A stretch of DNA of 64,000 nucleotides from Loktanella sp. (GCA_017390475.1 JAFPBO010000031.1:186001-250000); one strand, 5' to 3'; shown: positions 53,998 through 64,000, counted from the first letter of the stretch. Notes: a model not told the origin generated them from the letters alone. A program made the numbers and translations.

Positions 53998-54570
53998 TCA
54001 ACCAAGTTCCTTACTACCATACCGCAGGATGACCGGGACGATCAGTTCCTCCTCATCCACGAGGTGCCGGTTGAGCAGCTTTTGCAGCCGGGTCAGCTCG
54101 GCCTGGAAAGCACCCCCCGCATCCTGCAATTTCGTGCGATCTACGCTCGCTTGAAGCGCACCATTGGCGCTGGTCACAAACGACGCCAGGAATTCGTCCA
54201 AAGCGTGGTGATCAGCGTCCAGAATGTCGAAACCCTTGCTGATGCGCTTGTCCTTGTGCATTAGCTTGGGGAAATAATAACTATCCTCGATCGTGTGGTG
54301 TTCGTGCAATCCGTTTACGAACATGCCGCCGTAACGTGAAATGGTGCTAGCGAATTGATCCGACGCCATCTTGCGGTCCAGCAACAGGTCGGTGGCACCA
54401 GACATTTCCTTCATCAACCGGCGGAACATCAGGTGCCGGTCCAGCCAGAACCGGATCAGCCCGTCAAAGCCGGGGTCCCGTTCCCAGCCTTCGCGTGGAT
54501 ATTCGGCCAGAAGCACCCGCAAAGCGTCGGGCAAATGATCGCGGTGGGTCAGGGCAAGTTCGTCGTTCAT
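53998..54570 (-). CDS. Hemerythrin HHE domain protein
   Basis: 190 residues from ATG 54570 (AGGA upstream). Metal-ligand residues are visible in RHLMFRRLM, NGLHEHHTIEDSYYFPKL, DADHHALDEFL and LNRHLVDEEELIVP, the H...HxxxE...H...HxxxD pattern of di-iron HHE proteins. Possible oxygen, NO or iron sensing or storage role. Confidence 0.85.
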   Translation of the reverse strand: MNDELALTHRDHLPDALRVLLAEYPREGWERDPGFDGLIRFWLDRHLMFRRLMKEMSGATDLLLDRKMASDQFASTISRYGGMFVNGLHEHHTIEDSYYFPKLMHKDKRISKGFDILDADHHALDEFLASFVTSANGALQASVDRTKLQDAGGAFQAELTRLQKLLNRHLVDEEELIVPVILRYGSKELG

Positions 54571-54677
54571 GGGATATCCTGTCGTGTTGACCAATACCTA
54601 ATGACCCCGGTGCCACCTGACCAGTGGCAGAACATGTGCGTCACCGCACGACGATGTTGCACCGGCGCAGGCTCTGA

Positions 54678-57600
54678 TCAGTAGTCGCGCTCAAAGAACA
54701 CCCCGACAGATGTGCCACCATCTTGATCGACCCCGCCTTTGGCCACGATTTCATCGGTGATATCAAGGTTCAGGTTGATTTCTGTGTCGCCGCTGCTGCT
54801 GACCGTCACATCTGTATAGACATTCTCTGACAGATAACGTCCCGCGCGGACGGCAGCATTTCCGTCATCGTCAGTGGTTACGTCAAAATCATCCAGGCCA
54901 AAGTTCTGCCTTAGCTGATCCATCACCCCGCCACCGCCACGCCCGGCCAAAGTACTGATTGCCGCAGCCAGTTGAACCGCCTGCAACGGGCTGATGCTTT
55001 GTAGATCACGGCCAAAGATCAGCTGTGACAGTACTTCATCCTGCGGCAGATCTGGCACAGATTGGAACGTCACCTCGGGTTCGCTTGCCGGACCTTCGAC
55101 GATGATGCTGATCTGAGTGCCGCCCGCGCTTTGGGTGGTGGCGACAAGCCGGATATAGGGTTCAAAATCCCCCTGTAGCGTGGCACTGCCCTCGGTCAGA
55201 TCGAAACGTTGTTGCAGAATGTCGATGCGCCCGCGCAACAGCTCAAATCGCCCGACGGGGATTACATTGGCGCTGGTGCCGCCGATGGTCAGTTGCCCGC
55301 CAAGTTCAGCGTCAAGGCCCCGGCCCCGGATGAAAATCCGCGATGGTGCATCGATGACTATATTCAGAGGAAAGGCCGCATTTGAGCTACCTCCATTGCC
55401 GCCCGATGCTTCTGCCCCATCGGGCAACAATCCCGCACGCGCCAGTGTACGCCGCACCTCTGCCGAGGGGCGCTGATGCGCGACCTCCGGCAAGCTGCCA
55501 AGCGTGCTTATACTTGATGACGGCACCTGCACATCGGTCTGGCCCAATCCCAATTGGCCATCGATCCGTGCACCGCCTTGTAGCGGCCCTTGCAGAGTCA
55601 CCACGCCGCCGATGGTCGTACGATAGAGTTCGGGATCCTGCAGCACCACGTCAGTCAATTGCACAGTCACATTGGCATTATTCGCACCACTCAGCCCGAT
55701 CGGGCCATTTATCGCTATCGCGCCACCACCTTCGACGTTGGAGCGCAGATCAATTTGCGCGCTGCCATTGTTCAGCCGGATCGCACCGGTGATCCCGCTC
55801 AGCGCCTGTGCCAACCCAGGGTCAGCCAGACGACCATTGGCAAAGGTGACCTGCCCACTTAACGCATCCAGGCCCGGCTCGCCTTGGGCGCGCAAGTCGA
55901 AATTCGCGGTCCCGCTCAACCGGCGGGGTTCAATCGCATTGTTGACAAGGCCCAACGGTGCCGATCCGACGATATCCAGATCCAGTTGCCCCGATTGTGC
56001 TACATTTCCGCGCACCTGCGCTGTCAGCCCGCCGGGGCCAGTACCGGTGGCATCAACGCCCCAATTACCTGCATCATCCAATGAGGCTGCGCCTGTCGCC
56101 CGCACCGGCCCGCTGATCTGATCCGTCAACAGCCCGATATCACGCAAACTGGCGTTGAACCGCCCCTGCCCCACACCAGCATTGCCATTCAAAGCGCCCA
56201 CAACCGATACTTGCGGCGTCGAAATTTCCAGCGTGCGCAACGACAACACCCCATCAGCCTGACCGACATCGGCATTGATCCGCCCGGTTCCCGCCAGCAG
56301 TGCGTCGGCGGTCGGATTACCGACGCCAAGGTTTTCACTACGCAGGTTAATTCTTGCGTCAAAGGCGCTGAGATCCGGCAAGAGGTTACCGGCGGCGGAC
56401 AGCTCAATACTCCCCCGCACCGGCTGGCCGATCAAAGCGGCATAGGCGGAAAGATCGGCTACCTGCGCTGACAGATCGCCGGTGATGGCATAGTCAGCAG
56501 ATGCATCGGCCACGGTCGCATCCAGGCGCAATTCGGTTCCAGGGCCGTTGATTTGCAGAACAGTGCCGGTTTCACCCTCTTGCGTCGGGTTGGCGTTCAA
56601 AGTCAGGCTGAGCGGTCCGGTCAGGGTGCCGTCCACGACACTGGCATCGGGGATAAGCAGAGCCAGATCAGCCGTGATCGGCCCTTCAAGCTGCAGATCA
56701 GCCGTGCCGCGCATATCCAGCGCGGGTGTCTGCACCGACAGGTCAGTCAGACGCAGGCTAGTGTCACCGGTACGTTCCATCGCAATGGCCAATTGCCCGG
56801 CCCCGGCCAGCAGCGGATCGAGCTGATCAATGCCGGTTACAAGGTCTTGCGTGTCGCCGGAAACATCTAGTGTAAAGCGGGCGGCATCGCTCAGCACAAC
56901 ACCCCGTACATTCAAAGCCACGGCCCCGGCCAGCGGCCGCCCCGCGACACCTGCATAGCGCGACAGATCTGTCACATCGGCAGCAAGATCGAAATTGATC
57001 GTCTGGCCGTCCTCAGGCACTGGCACCACAGTGCCTGTTGTCTGGTAACTGGCCGCAGGTCCCGTGCCGGAAAGGTCAAAGGTAATCTGGCCCGTGTCTG
57101 ACATTGTCACCTGACCGGTCGTGGTTGCCGGGCCTTGCAGGTCCGGCAACACCAGCGCAAGATCGCGCAAGGATGCGGTTACTTCGGCTTCAGACCCGGC
57201 ACTGGTCAGAGTCACTGCTGCTGTCACCTCCGCCGCATCTGTCGCGATGGCAAAGCCTTCAAGGCGAGTGCCTTCAGTATCGCGCACCAGATCGGCAACC
57301 AATGTCCCGGCCCCAGCCAGAACCGCATCGGCCTGTTCAACGCCGACACGCAAATCATTTGTCACACCGTCCAGCACGATGTCGAACAAACCGTCCAACG
57401 GGGTCAGATCGGCGGTAATGTCAAAAGACGCATCGCCGCCCAGATCCTGGCCCAACAGCGTTGAAAAACGTTCAAGCCCAGCAACCTGCATCGCGATTGT
57501 GGCATCGGTCTGAAACCCAGCTGTTGGCCCCGCGACCAGCGCCCGTGCGTCGATATCAACGCCTGCACCGGACAGGATCAAACGGGAGATTTCTGTCGGG

Positions 57601-58940
57601 GCTCCTTCGACACGATTCAGGACCAGGGCACCGGTGATGGAATCGCCCAAAGCCTCGGCTGCACCGGTATCATCCAGCGCTAACCCTTCGGCACCATAGG
57701 TCAGATCGGCCGTGAAACGGCCCACTGCGTCACCTTCACCCGATTGCAGCAGACCGCCACCACGCAGGCCGAGGCTGTCAATCGATAGGCCGGGCCGGGC
57801 CAGCCCGGTCACTGTCAGGTCCATCAACCAGTCATCGGATGACGCCCGATCATAAGCTAAATCCAGCGACACATCATCGACAAAAGTTCGCGGTCCGGGC
57901 AATGGCAACAGCACAGGCTCGGCCCCGTCAGACACGATACCGCCGGTGATCTGGATCGTTTCGGGCCAGCCCTGTGGCCCGATCAGCACACCTCCCCGCA
58001 GGTTGACGCGCCCAGCCTCCAGCACGATCACGGGGACGTTGATGCTGCCGTCGTCCATCTGGGTCAACGCGACACGCAACGCCGCCTCATTGCCAAAAAA
58101 TTCCTGATATTCTGCAGCAAACAGGGCCGAGATGTCGCCGCCGACATCCAGTTGCACCTGCCGCGCGCCGTCCACATTTGCGAGTGCGAACGTGCCGGTC
58201 AGCCGGTCCTGCCCGTCAGTCGCCAAGGCAAGGGTTGCGGCAAAATCATCCAGCGGCGCATCGCCTTCGACGGTCAGCTTGACAGAGGGGCGGTCCGGCA
58301 GATCGAGCAGACGCGCCGCGATGCCGTCCGGCCCTTCTTCAAGGTTCAGCAGAAGGGCGAGTACCCGGCTGTCATTGGCATAGCTACCGTCGATCTGGAA
58401 AACGCCTTCTTTCCCATCGAGCCTTGTGGCCAGCACATCAGCCTGGCCTTCACCGCTCGCCAGGGCCGCCGATCCTGACAGGCTGACGACAACGGGTTCA
58501 CCCAAGAATGACTCGTTCAGTTCGATACGGTCGATCTGCAATACCCCCAGCGACACGCTGACCGGCAGTTCAGGCAGCGAAAACGGCTGCGCTTCTGGCG
58601 ACGGACCAGAGCTGTCCGAAATCGGGGCACGATCCACGATCACCCGGCCTGCGCGCAGCTGCTGCACGTTGATCGCTCCGCGCAAAAGCGATGTCCGGTT
58701 CCATTGCAGCACCAGATCTTCCAATGTCAGCCAGACGCCATCGGCATCGGCAATGGTCATCTGGTCGATCCGCGCCTCTGAGCTCAGCGCGCCACGAAAA
58801 CCGGTGATCGTGACGGTGCGGTCGTCGCCAGACAGATTGCTTTCAATCAGATTGGTTAGGTAACCACGGTCGTCGTCTTCGGATTGCGCCAGCGCAGCCA
58901 CAGGCAGGAACAGCAGGATAATCAGGCAAAAAAATCTCAA
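54678..58940 (-). CDS. tamB: Translocation and assembly module TamB
   Basis: 1420 residues: an N-terminal hydrophobic anchor (MRFFCLIILLFLPVAALAQS), a very long series of beta-strand repeats (AsmA/TamB-like), and the conserved C-terminal DUF490 region (ASEPEVTFQSVPDLPQDEVL, SQLIFGRD, ALQLAAAISTLAG-like, then the barrel-like end FERDY). It bridges the inner membrane to TamA and is linked to lipid transport or autotransporter assembly. ATG overlaps the tamA stop by 4 bases. Confidence 0.93.
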   Translation of the reverse strand: MRFFCLIILLFLPVAALAQSEDDDRGYLTNLIESNLSGDDRTVTITGFRGALSSEARIDQMTIADADGVWLTLEDLVLQWNRTSLLRGAINVQQLRAGRVIVDRAPISDSSGPSPEAQPFSLPELPVSVSLGVLQIDRIELNESFLGEPVVVSLSGSAALASGEGQADVLATRLDGKEGVFQIDGSYANDSRVLALLLNLEEGPDGIAARLLDLPDRPSVKLTVEGDAPLDDFAATLALATDGQDRLTGTFALANVDGARQVQLDVGGDISALFAAEYQEFFGNEAALRVALTQMDDGSINVPVIVLEAGRVNLRGGVLIGPQGWPETIQITGGIVSDGAEPVLLPLPGPRTFVDDVSLDLAYDRASSDDWLMDLTVTGLARPGLSIDSLGLRGGGLLQSGEGDAVGRFTADLTYGAEGLALDDTGAAEALGDSITGALVLNRVEGAPTEISRLILSGAGVDIDARALVAGPTAGFQTDATIAMQVAGLERFSTLLGQDLGGDASFDITADLTPLDGLFDIVLDGVTNDLRVGVEQADAVLAGAGTLVADLVRDTEGTRLEGFAIATDAAEVTAAVTLTSAGSEAEVTASLRDLALVLPDLQGPATTTGQVTMSDTGQITFDLSGTGPAASYQTTGTVVPVPEDGQTINFDLAADVTDLSRYAGVAGRPLAGAVALNVRGVVLSDAARFTLDVSGDTQDLVTGIDQLDPLLAGAGQLAIAMERTGDTSLRLTDLSVQTPALDMRGTADLQLEGPITADLALLIPDASVVDGTLTGPLSLTLNANPTQEGETGTVLQINGPGTELRLDATVADASADYAITGDLSAQVADLSAYAALIGQPVRGSIELSAAGNLLPDLSAFDARINLRSENLGVGNPTADALLAGTGRINADVGQADGVLSLRTLEISTPQVSVVGALNGNAGVGQGRFNASLRDIGLLTDQISGPVRATGAASLDDAGNWGVDATGTGPGGLTAQVRGNVAQSGQLDLDIVGSAPLGLVNNAIEPRRLSGTANFDLRAQGEPGLDALSGQVTFANGRLADPGLAQALSGITGAIRLNNGSAQIDLRSNVEGGGAIAINGPIGLSGANNANVTVQLTDVVLQDPELYRTTIGGVVTLQGPLQGGARIDGQLGLGQTDVQVPSSSISTLGSLPEVAHQRPSAEVRRTLARAGLLPDGAEASGGNGGSSNAAFPLNIVIDAPSRIFIRGRGLDAELGGQLTIGGTSANVIPVGRFELLRGRIDILQQRFDLTEGSATLQGDFEPYIRLVATTQSAGGTQISIIVEGPASEPEVTFQSVPDLPQDEVLSQLIFGRDLQSISPLQAVQLAAAISTLAGRGGGGVMDQLRQNFGLDDFDVTTDDDGNAAVRAGRYLSENVYTDVTVSSSGDTEINLNLDITDEIVAKGGVDQDGGTSVGVFFERDY

Positions 58941-60712
58941 AACGCTTGTCCTATTCCGATATAAACCTGCACGCTTCCGCCGGCGTCATCGCCGCTGGCC
59001 GGTGTGCCGACATCCAGACGGATCGGGCCGATCCCCGTGTTGTAGCGCGCACCAATGCCAGCCCCCGCGTGCCAGTCACCGTTTTCGCCGGGCACGGCCG
59101 TTTCGCCGATATAGCCGACGTCATAGAACCCGACGAGTGACAGGTTATTGCGGATCGCATAGCGCGCTTCCAATTGCGCACCCACAAAAGACGTACCACC
59201 TGTGGTGATGACATCGGTCCCTTGCAGTGTATCGACGCCCAGAGATTGATAGGGCTGTCCGCGCACAGTGCCGCCACCACCGGAAAAATACAGAAAGTCG
59301 GCCGGCGCATCGCCGATACCGGCGCCCACCAGACTGCCGACCATACCACGCGCGGCCAGCGTCAGCCCGTCATCTTCACCAAAACTACGGTAGACCCGCG
59401 CATCGCCATAGATGCGTGCCCCGTTCAGATCGCCGTCGATACTGGCAAAGGGCGTCAGCCGCCCATCCAGATAATAACCCGAACTTGCATTGGTCGACAC
59501 ATCGCGGCGGTCCAGCGTGGCCCGCAAAGGCAGAATCAGAAGCGTATAGTCACGCTCGCCCAGCGCGGATTCTTCGCGGGCGGTCAAAACACCGATCCCG
59601 GCCTGCACCGTCAACTCGTCAGTCAGGTATCGGGTCAGACCCGTTTCAATCTCAAACTTATCAATCAGGAATGTGGGCTCATCCTGCCGCGAAACCTCCG
59701 CATTGATATAGAAATCAGTATCAGGGTTGAAGGTAGCCGGTCGGCTGAAACTGCCGCGCAGGCGATAATCGGTACCGCCGGTTTCACCGTCGATGCCAGA
59801 GACACTGGCGTCGACTCGCAGCCTTTCCGCGCCGCCGAGCAGGTTGCGGTGCAACCAGAAAGTAGACACTGCCACCCCCTCGGTCGACGACAGCTCGATG
59901 CCAAAACCAATCCGGCGCAGCGCGGCCTCGTTCAACTGAGCACGCACGGGGATCGTCTCATCCGGCCCCGGCGCGTCGCCGATACGCAAAGCGGCGCTGT
60001 CGAAGGTCCCGGTGCGGCGCAGGCGGCGTTCGGCGGCATCGACAGCGTCAGGGGAGTAAATCTCGCCCACCGGCAACCCGGCAATTTCGCGCACACGTTC
60101 CGGGCGGACCCGTTCATTCCCGGACACGTCCAGCTCGCCGAAACGCAGTTGGGGGCCTGGGTCTATGCCGACGGTCACGTCAAGCTTTTGATCCGTATGA
60201 CGGGCCACGATCTGCTGTCCGTCGATACTGGCCAACGGAAAGCCAAGATCCCGCCAGGCGCTGACACCGGCATTGGCGGCGGTCCTGATCTCACCCGCCC
60301 GGGCGCGCTCAGTCGGCGCCAGATTGGCAGGTAGTTCGGCCTCTGGCGGGACCGGCGCGATGGACACGGCACCAAAGGTGAAGGCCGGGCCAGATTGGAC
60401 CGTGATGACCACGTCGTTAATGGCGGAAGTCACTGCCAATGGCGAAATATTGGCCGCTTCCGCCCCATCGACCGTGATCGAGACCGTGCCAGCATAATAA
60501 CCTTCGGCGTATAATGCTGTCAGCAATCGGCGATAATCCGCGCGGGCGGCGGCAACATAGTCCTGTGGGGCGGCGGCCTCGTCGAGGGCGAGCAGCAACG
60601 ACGCGTCAGTCAAGGGGCCTTGCGCAGCGTCTGCAACCAGCCTGACCTCTTGCGCGGCGACCATACCAGCCCCTAAAACAAGGGCTGTCGTCATCCACAG
60701 GTTTGTTTTCAC
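58937..60712 (-). CDS. tamA: Translocation and assembly module TamA (Omp85 family)
   Basis: Signal peptide (MTTALVLGAGMVAAQE), POTRA-type repeats (VVITVQSGPAFTFGAVSIAP, LRFGELDVSGNERVRPERVR) and a 16-strand-type Omp85 barrel with YFSGGGGTVRGQPYQSLG, the conserved (V/I)RG(Y/F)-like loop, ending in VQVYIGIGQAF with terminal Phe. GTG 60712 with GAGGG upstream is preferred; ATG 60730 is possible. Coupled to tamB. Confidence 0.92.
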   Translation of the reverse strand: MKTNLWMTTALVLGAGMVAAQEVRLVADAAQGPLTDASLLLALDEAAAPQDYVAAARADYRRLLTALYAEGYYAGTVSITVDGAEAANISPLAVTSAINDVVITVQSGPAFTFGAVSIAPVPPEAELPANLAPTERARAGEIRTAANAGVSAWRDLGFPLASIDGQQIVARHTDQKLDVTVGIDPGPQLRFGELDVSGNERVRPERVREIAGLPVGEIYSPDAVDAAERRLRRTGTFDSAALRIGDAPGPDETIPVRAQLNEAALRRIGFGIELSSTEGVAVSTFWLHRNLLGGAERLRVDASVSGIDGETGGTDYRLRGSFSRPATFNPDTDFYINAEVSRQDEPTFLIDKFEIETGLTRYLTDELTVQAGIGVLTAREESALGERDYTLLILPLRATLDRRDVSTNASSGYYLDGRLTPFASIDGDLNGARIYGDARVYRSFGEDDGLTLAARGMVGSLVGAGIGDAPADFLYFSGGGGTVRGQPYQSLGVDTLQGTDVITTGGTSFVGAQLEARYAIRNNLSLVGFYDVGYIGETAVPGENGDWHAGAGIGARYNTGIGPIRLDVGTPASGDDAGGSVQVYIGIGQAF

Positions 60713-60833
60713 GTCGCGCCCTCGGAACATTTTTCATCAACTTGTCAATAGACCTACCTCATGATCAGCTCGGTGGCCAATCACAACCCGCAACGCATGC
60801 AGGTGAATTTGGTTCGATGCCGCAGAAAGCCGT

Positions 60834-61547
60834 CTATCCGGCAGGATACGCAGCAGCATGTCGGCTCTGCTCGTCCCGCCGACGAAAATCATTCAACAAG
60901 CTCACGCGTCTTGGCCGGAAACTGTCGCCATTTTCATATACGGAGATGATGCGGTAGACATGGAAAACGCGGAAGTCCTGCCGCAACAGGCAATGCGCCA
61001 GCAGCATCAGCGTATTGTCGCTGTAAGACAGGCCCAGCGGCCAGATCTCGCGCTCTGTGGTGTGATCATTCATATCCAGATAGCGGATGGTCAAGCTGCG
61101 TTCATCCCAGCAGGCGTGGCGCAACAGGTTCAGATCAACCGCGACCGGGGGTCTGTTGGCTGTCTTCCGCCAGCTGCGCATGATCGAATGCGACGCCTGC
61201 CGCGCCTGTTTGTCAGGCAAAGTGGCAATGATCCGGCTCAGCGCATCCTGCCCCGCGCGCAACAATTCCGCATCCCCTATCTGCGCCAGTCCGCCCATTG
61301 CCAACATCAACGCCTCGATCTCTAGACGGGAAAAGCTTTGCGGCGGCAATGCCGGGTCTTCGGTCAGGATGTAGCCAACACCCGCCGCGCCATCGATCAA
61401 AGCCCCACCTGCCCTCAGCGTCGCGATGTCGCGGTAAAGCTGGCGTTGCGAAATCCCCGTTTCCTCGGCCAGCCTTTGCGCCGTAACAGGCGCGGGCAGC
61501 CGCCGCAGGGCGTCCATCAATCGCATCAAACGGTCGGTCCGGGCCAT
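60834..61547 (-). CDS. HTH/WYL-domain transcriptional regulator
   Basis: 237 residues from ATG 61547. HTH_11 domain (RLMRLMDALRRLPAPVTAQR, LAEETGISQRQLYRDIATLR) followed by a WYL domain (HACWDERSLTIRYLDMNDHT, EREIWPLGLSYSDNTLMLLA, FHVYRI). YafY-like regulator, divergent from the GST gene at 61616 that it may control. Confidence 0.88.
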   Translation of the reverse strand: MARTDRLMRLMDALRRLPAPVTAQRLAEETGISQRQLYRDIATLRAGGALIDGAAGVGYILTEDPALPPQSFSRLEIEALMLAMGGLAQIGDAELLRAGQDALSRIIATLPDKQARQASHSIMRSWRKTANRPPVAVDLNLLRHACWDERSLTIRYLDMNDHTTEREIWPLGLSYSDNTLMLLAHCLLRQDFRVFHVYRIISVYENGDSFRPRRVSLLNDFRRRDEQSRHAAAYPAG

Positions 61548-61615
61548 TAGCTGCTGCCGTATTCTGTCAGGATGGCTCCGGTATAGCGAGAGCGGCAACA
61601 TAAAGCGAGGTTCCT

Positions 61616-62212
61616 ATGCCCATTCTTTACCATTCACCCAATTCCCGCTCATCCTCTATCCTCACGCTGATCGACGAATTAGGTGCGGATATCGACATCG
61701 TCGAGGTCACGATCCCCCGTCAGGACGGGTCGGGCGCGCCAGACCCACGCAACCCGCATCCTGAAAAGAAAGTGCCCTATCTGGTCGATGGCGACGATAA
61801 AATCCGCGAACGCGGCGCAATCATCCTACACCTGACCGACAGCTATCCGCAGGCCGGGCTTGGCCCGGTGCATGGCGCGCCGGGGCGAGGCGCGTATCTG
61901 TCATGGCTGTTCTATTATCAGGGTGTGATGGAGCCGGTGATCCTCACGCAATGGGCACAGGTCGATCACCCGGTGATCAAGGCAGGCCTGGGCGATTTTG
62001 CCACCATGACCAAGCAATTATCATCCGGGTTGCAAGACCAGCCATATCTGCTGGGCGACGGCTATTCCGCCGCTGATCTGCTGTGCAGCAGCCCGTTCAT
62101 CTGGTTCCCGGAGGCGACGCCGGATGATCCGGCGATCAAATCGTGGGTGCAACGCTGCCGCGACCGTCCTGCCGCAATCAGAACGGCAAAGCGGGAAGGG
62201 GTAGCCACCTAA
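61616..62212 (+). CDS. Glutathione S-transferase family protein
   Basis: 198 residues. The N-terminal thioredoxin-like domain has YHSPNSRSSSILTLIDELGA and KKVPYLVDGDDKIRERGAII, with the cis-Pro and glutathione-binding E-R/S region. An all-helical C-terminal domain contains QPYLLGDGYSAADLLCSSP. Substrate not known. Divergent from the WYL regulator. Confidence 0.9.
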   Translation: MPILYHSPNSRSSSILTLIDELGADIDIVEVTIPRQDGSGAPDPRNPHPEKKVPYLVDGDDKIRERGAIILHLTDSYPQAGLGPVHGAPGRGAYLSWLFYYQGVMEPVILTQWAQVDHPVIKAGLGDFATMTKQLSSGLQDQPYLLGDGYSAADLLCSSPFIWFPEATPDDPAIKSWVQRCRDRPAAIRTAKREGVAT

Positions 62213-62219
62213 GCGCTTG

Positions 62220-62987
62220 CTAGCCAAACGGGTCAATCGGATATCGTACCGCCGCAAGGTAAAGCCCCTGCGGCGGGGACACCGGCCCACAGGCAGCGCG
62301 GTCGCGCGCCGCCAGCGCGCGAGCCACGTCGTCCGGCTGCCAAGCCCCTGCACCGACGCGTTCCAATGTGCCGACAAAACTACGTACCTGGTTATGTAGA
62401 AATGACCTGGCCCGGACGTGAAACCGGTATTCGGTACCGACGGCGCGCGGCACGACTTCAATGCGTAACTCATCCAGCGTTTTGACCGGGCTTTTCGCCT
62501 GGCAGATTGATGACCGGAAGGTCGTGAAATCATGGCATCCGATCAGGTGATCCGCGCCTGCCTGCATCGCCTGCGGATCAAGCTGGTGATTGACGCGCCA
62601 CATCTGTCCCGCTTCTGACGTCAGCGGCGCACGGCGGGCGATCAACCGGAACAGATAGCGCCGTTCCAGCGCGTCAAACCGCGCGTGCCATTCGTCGGCG
62701 ACGACCGCGCAAGCAAGGATCGCAACCGGCGCAGGCTTCAGATGGTAATTCAACGCCTCTGACAGCCGAAACGGGTCCCAGTCGCGGGTCAGATCGCAAT
62801 GCGCCACCTGCCCTGTCGCATGGACCCCGGCATCGGTGCGCCCGGCGGCGGCGATGGTATGGGGGCCGGGTTCGAGTTTCGTCAAAGCATCCTCGATGGC
62901 GCCCTGCACCGACGGGTGATCATTCTGCCGCTGCCAACCGGCAAAAGGGGCACCATGATATTCAACAAGAAGGGCATAACGCGGCAT
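62220..62987 (-). CDS. truA: tRNA pseudouridine synthase A
   Basis: 255 residues: [14 protein letters not shown], the catalytic Asp in [30 protein letters not shown] and [17 protein letters not shown]. Modifies U38-U40 in the tRNA anticodon arm. Convergent with the GST gene, 7 bases apart. Confidence 0.95.
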   Translation of the reverse strand: MPRYALLVEYHGAPFAGWQRQNDHPSVQGAIEDALTKLEPGPHTIAAAGRTDAGVHATGQVAHCDLTRDWDPFRLSEALNYHLKPAPVAILACAVVADEWHARFDALERRYLFRLIARRAPLTSEAGQMWRVNHQLDPQAMQAGADHLIGCHDFTTFRSSICQAKSPVKTLDELRIEVVPRAVGTEYRFHVRARSFLHNQVRSFVGTLERVGAGAWQPDDVARALAARDRAACGPVSPPQGLYLAAVRYPIDPFG

Positions 62988-63082
62988 CCGTCCCGATTAG
63001 GCGGCGGCGTCAGCAAAATCAATCCCTACACATATCGCATCGCTGTGCTTATCTGTCTGTGAACACATGGAAAGGTCCCGCC

Positions 63083-64000
63083 TTGGTTATCGCCGCAATC
63101 GCCGATCACATCACACGCCGCGTCGAAGACGTGACCAGCGCGCTGACCGCCCCTTTCAGCGACACGGTGATCCGGCTGGGCGTGACGGGTCTGTCGCGGG
63201 CGGGCAAGACGGTGTTCATCACCTCGCTGGTCGCGAACCTGCTGGACCGGGGCCGGATGCCGCAACTGACTGCCGCCAATGGTGCGATACAGGCGGCGTT
63301 TCTGCAACCGCAGCCGGATGATACTGTGCCGCGTTTTGCCTATGAAACCCATATCGCCCGGCTGACCGCCCCCGACCCAAGCTGGCCGCAAGGCACAAGG
63401 CAGATCAGCGAATTGCGCCTGTCCTTGCGGGTGCAGCCAAGCGGGTTGTTGTCAGGGCTGTCAGGGCCACGCACAATCCATATAGATATCGTGGATTATC
63501 CCGGCGAATGGCTGCTGGATCTTGGCCTGCTGGACCTAGGCTATGCGCAATGGGCCAAGGCCGCACTGGCGCGCGCCAAAGGCAGACCGGGCGGCGATGC
63601 CTATCTCGCCATGGTGGGCCATACCGATCCCCAAACCGCTTTTGATGAACCGCAGGCACAGGCGCTGGCCGCCAGTTTCACCGCCCATCTGAATGCATCG
63701 CGCGAGGCGGGCTTTTCCGATTGCACCCCCGGTCGCTTTCTTCTGCCCGGCGATCTGGCCGGATCGCCCGTGCTGACCTTCGCGCCTTTGCCCGGCGACA
63801 GTTTCGCGCGCAAGTCACTGGGGCGCGAGATGGAACGCCGTTTTGACAGCTACAAGGCGCATGTCATCCGCCCTTTCTTTCGCGATCATTTCGCCAAGAT
63901 CGACCGGCAGATCGTGCTGGTCGATGTGCTGGGCGCGATCCATGCCGGTCCCGCCGCGCTAGAGGATCTGCGCCGCGCCATGGCCGCCGTGCTGGGGGCT
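63083..64000 (+). CDS. YcjX-family P-loop GTPase-like protein (3' end outside window)
   Basis: The open frame reads VIRLGVTGLSRAGKTVFITS with Walker A GLSRAGKT, RFAYETHIARL, IDIVDYPGEWLLDLGLL and IVLVDVLGAIHAGPAALEDL, diagnostic of the YcjX/DUF463 family. The start is probably TTG 63083 with AAAGG upstream; GTG 63059 is an alternative. About 306 residues are visible. ycjX is often paired with ycjF, which would lie beyond the window. Confidence 0.88.
   Translation, partial: MVIAAIADHITRRVEDVTSALTAPFSDTVIRLGVTGLSRAGKTVFITSLVANLLDRGRMPQLTAANGAIQAAFLQPQPDDTVPRFAYETHIARLTAPDPSWPQGTRQISELRLSLRVQPSGLLSGLSGPRTIHIDIVDYPGEWLLDLGLLDLGYAQWAKAALARAKGRPGGDAYLAMVGHTDPQTAFDEPQAQALAASFTAHLNASREAGFSDCTPGRFLLPGDLAGSPVLTFAPLPGDSFARKSLGREMERRFDSYKAHVIRPFFRDHFAKIDRQIVLVDVLGAIHAGPAALEDLRRAMAAVLGA

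Noticed and set aside
54610..54635. TGCCAC/GTGGCA hairpin downstream of tamB as a terminator
   Set aside because: Six-bp stem without a following U-rich stretch; not convincing.

Overview
The window looks like a chromosome segment of a Rhodobacterales alphaproteobacterium (Roseobacter/Rhodobacter relatives). The backbone is GC-rich. It carries a sorbitol/mannitol operon in the Rhodobacter smo/mtlK gene order, plus soxYZ, a YeeE-type sulfur permease, tamA/tamB, and single-copy housekeeping genes (dapB, rbfA, truA, purU). No species-level call is possible from sequence alone.

Layout. (1) 1-3764: the 3' part of a giant cell-surface glycosyltransferase, with a methyltransferase remnant, a coiled coil, two GT2 domains and one GT4 domain. 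(2) 3765-6111: a graveyard of broken mobile or accessory genes, holding two different hipA fragments, an IS110 transposase fragment, a frameshifted AAA+ ATPase and one unrecognised fragment. (3) 6414-20914: a genomic island of about 14.4 kb inserted in the 3' end of a tRNA-Arg(CCT) gene. It is bounded by a 52-bp direct repeat with one mismatch and carries a tyrosine integrase and small HTH/excisionase-like genes at the left end. Its cargo is an XRE regulator with a zinc-ribbon membrane protein, an AT-rich nucleotide-metabolism cluster (phosphoribosyltransferase, P-loop kinase, dTMP kinase, unknown protein), an orphan cytosine-5 DNA methyltransferase, a 1226-residue zinc ribbon-protein kinase-ATPase-Rossmann-like fusion protein, and a hipBA toxin-antitoxin operon. 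A MobC-like protein and a replication-initiator-like gene with internal palindromic repeats sit at the right end.

(4) 21275-28555: an ABC sugar importer with a GH127 beta-L-arabinofuranosidase-type enzyme and a LacI regulator. The operator-like palindrome AACGTTTGCGCAA lies upstream of both the regulator and the binding-protein gene. (5) 28745-36220: the polyol operon mtlK-smoS-smoK-smoG-smoF-smoE with a second LacI-type regulator. (6) 36372-44234: exopolysaccharide export (wzc-type tyrosine autokinase, wzb-type phosphatase, wza-type export lipoprotein, a Gly/Ala-rich secreted protein, YjbF and YjbH). (7) 44368-48042: a small sulfur-oxidation operon (YeeE permease, cytochrome c, flavocytochrome-c-dehydrogenase-like flavoprotein, SoxY, SoxZ) without soxXA, soxB or soxCD in view. 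(8) 48130-64000: mostly housekeeping genes (purU, Trm112-like, Lon-substrate-domain protein, thioredoxin-like co-chaperone, Nudix, DUF2233, rbfA, dapB, hemerythrin, tamB/tamA, WYL regulator, GST, truA, and a ycjX-like gene cut by the window end).

The best candidates for undescribed biology are in the island: the kinase-ATPase fusion (13619-17299) and the neighbouring phosphoribosyltransferase/kinase cluster (9346-11902). Their position between an integrase, an orphan methyltransferase and a toxin-antitoxin operon fits host-virus or plasmid conflict functions, but that role is inferred from context and not shown by sequence alone.
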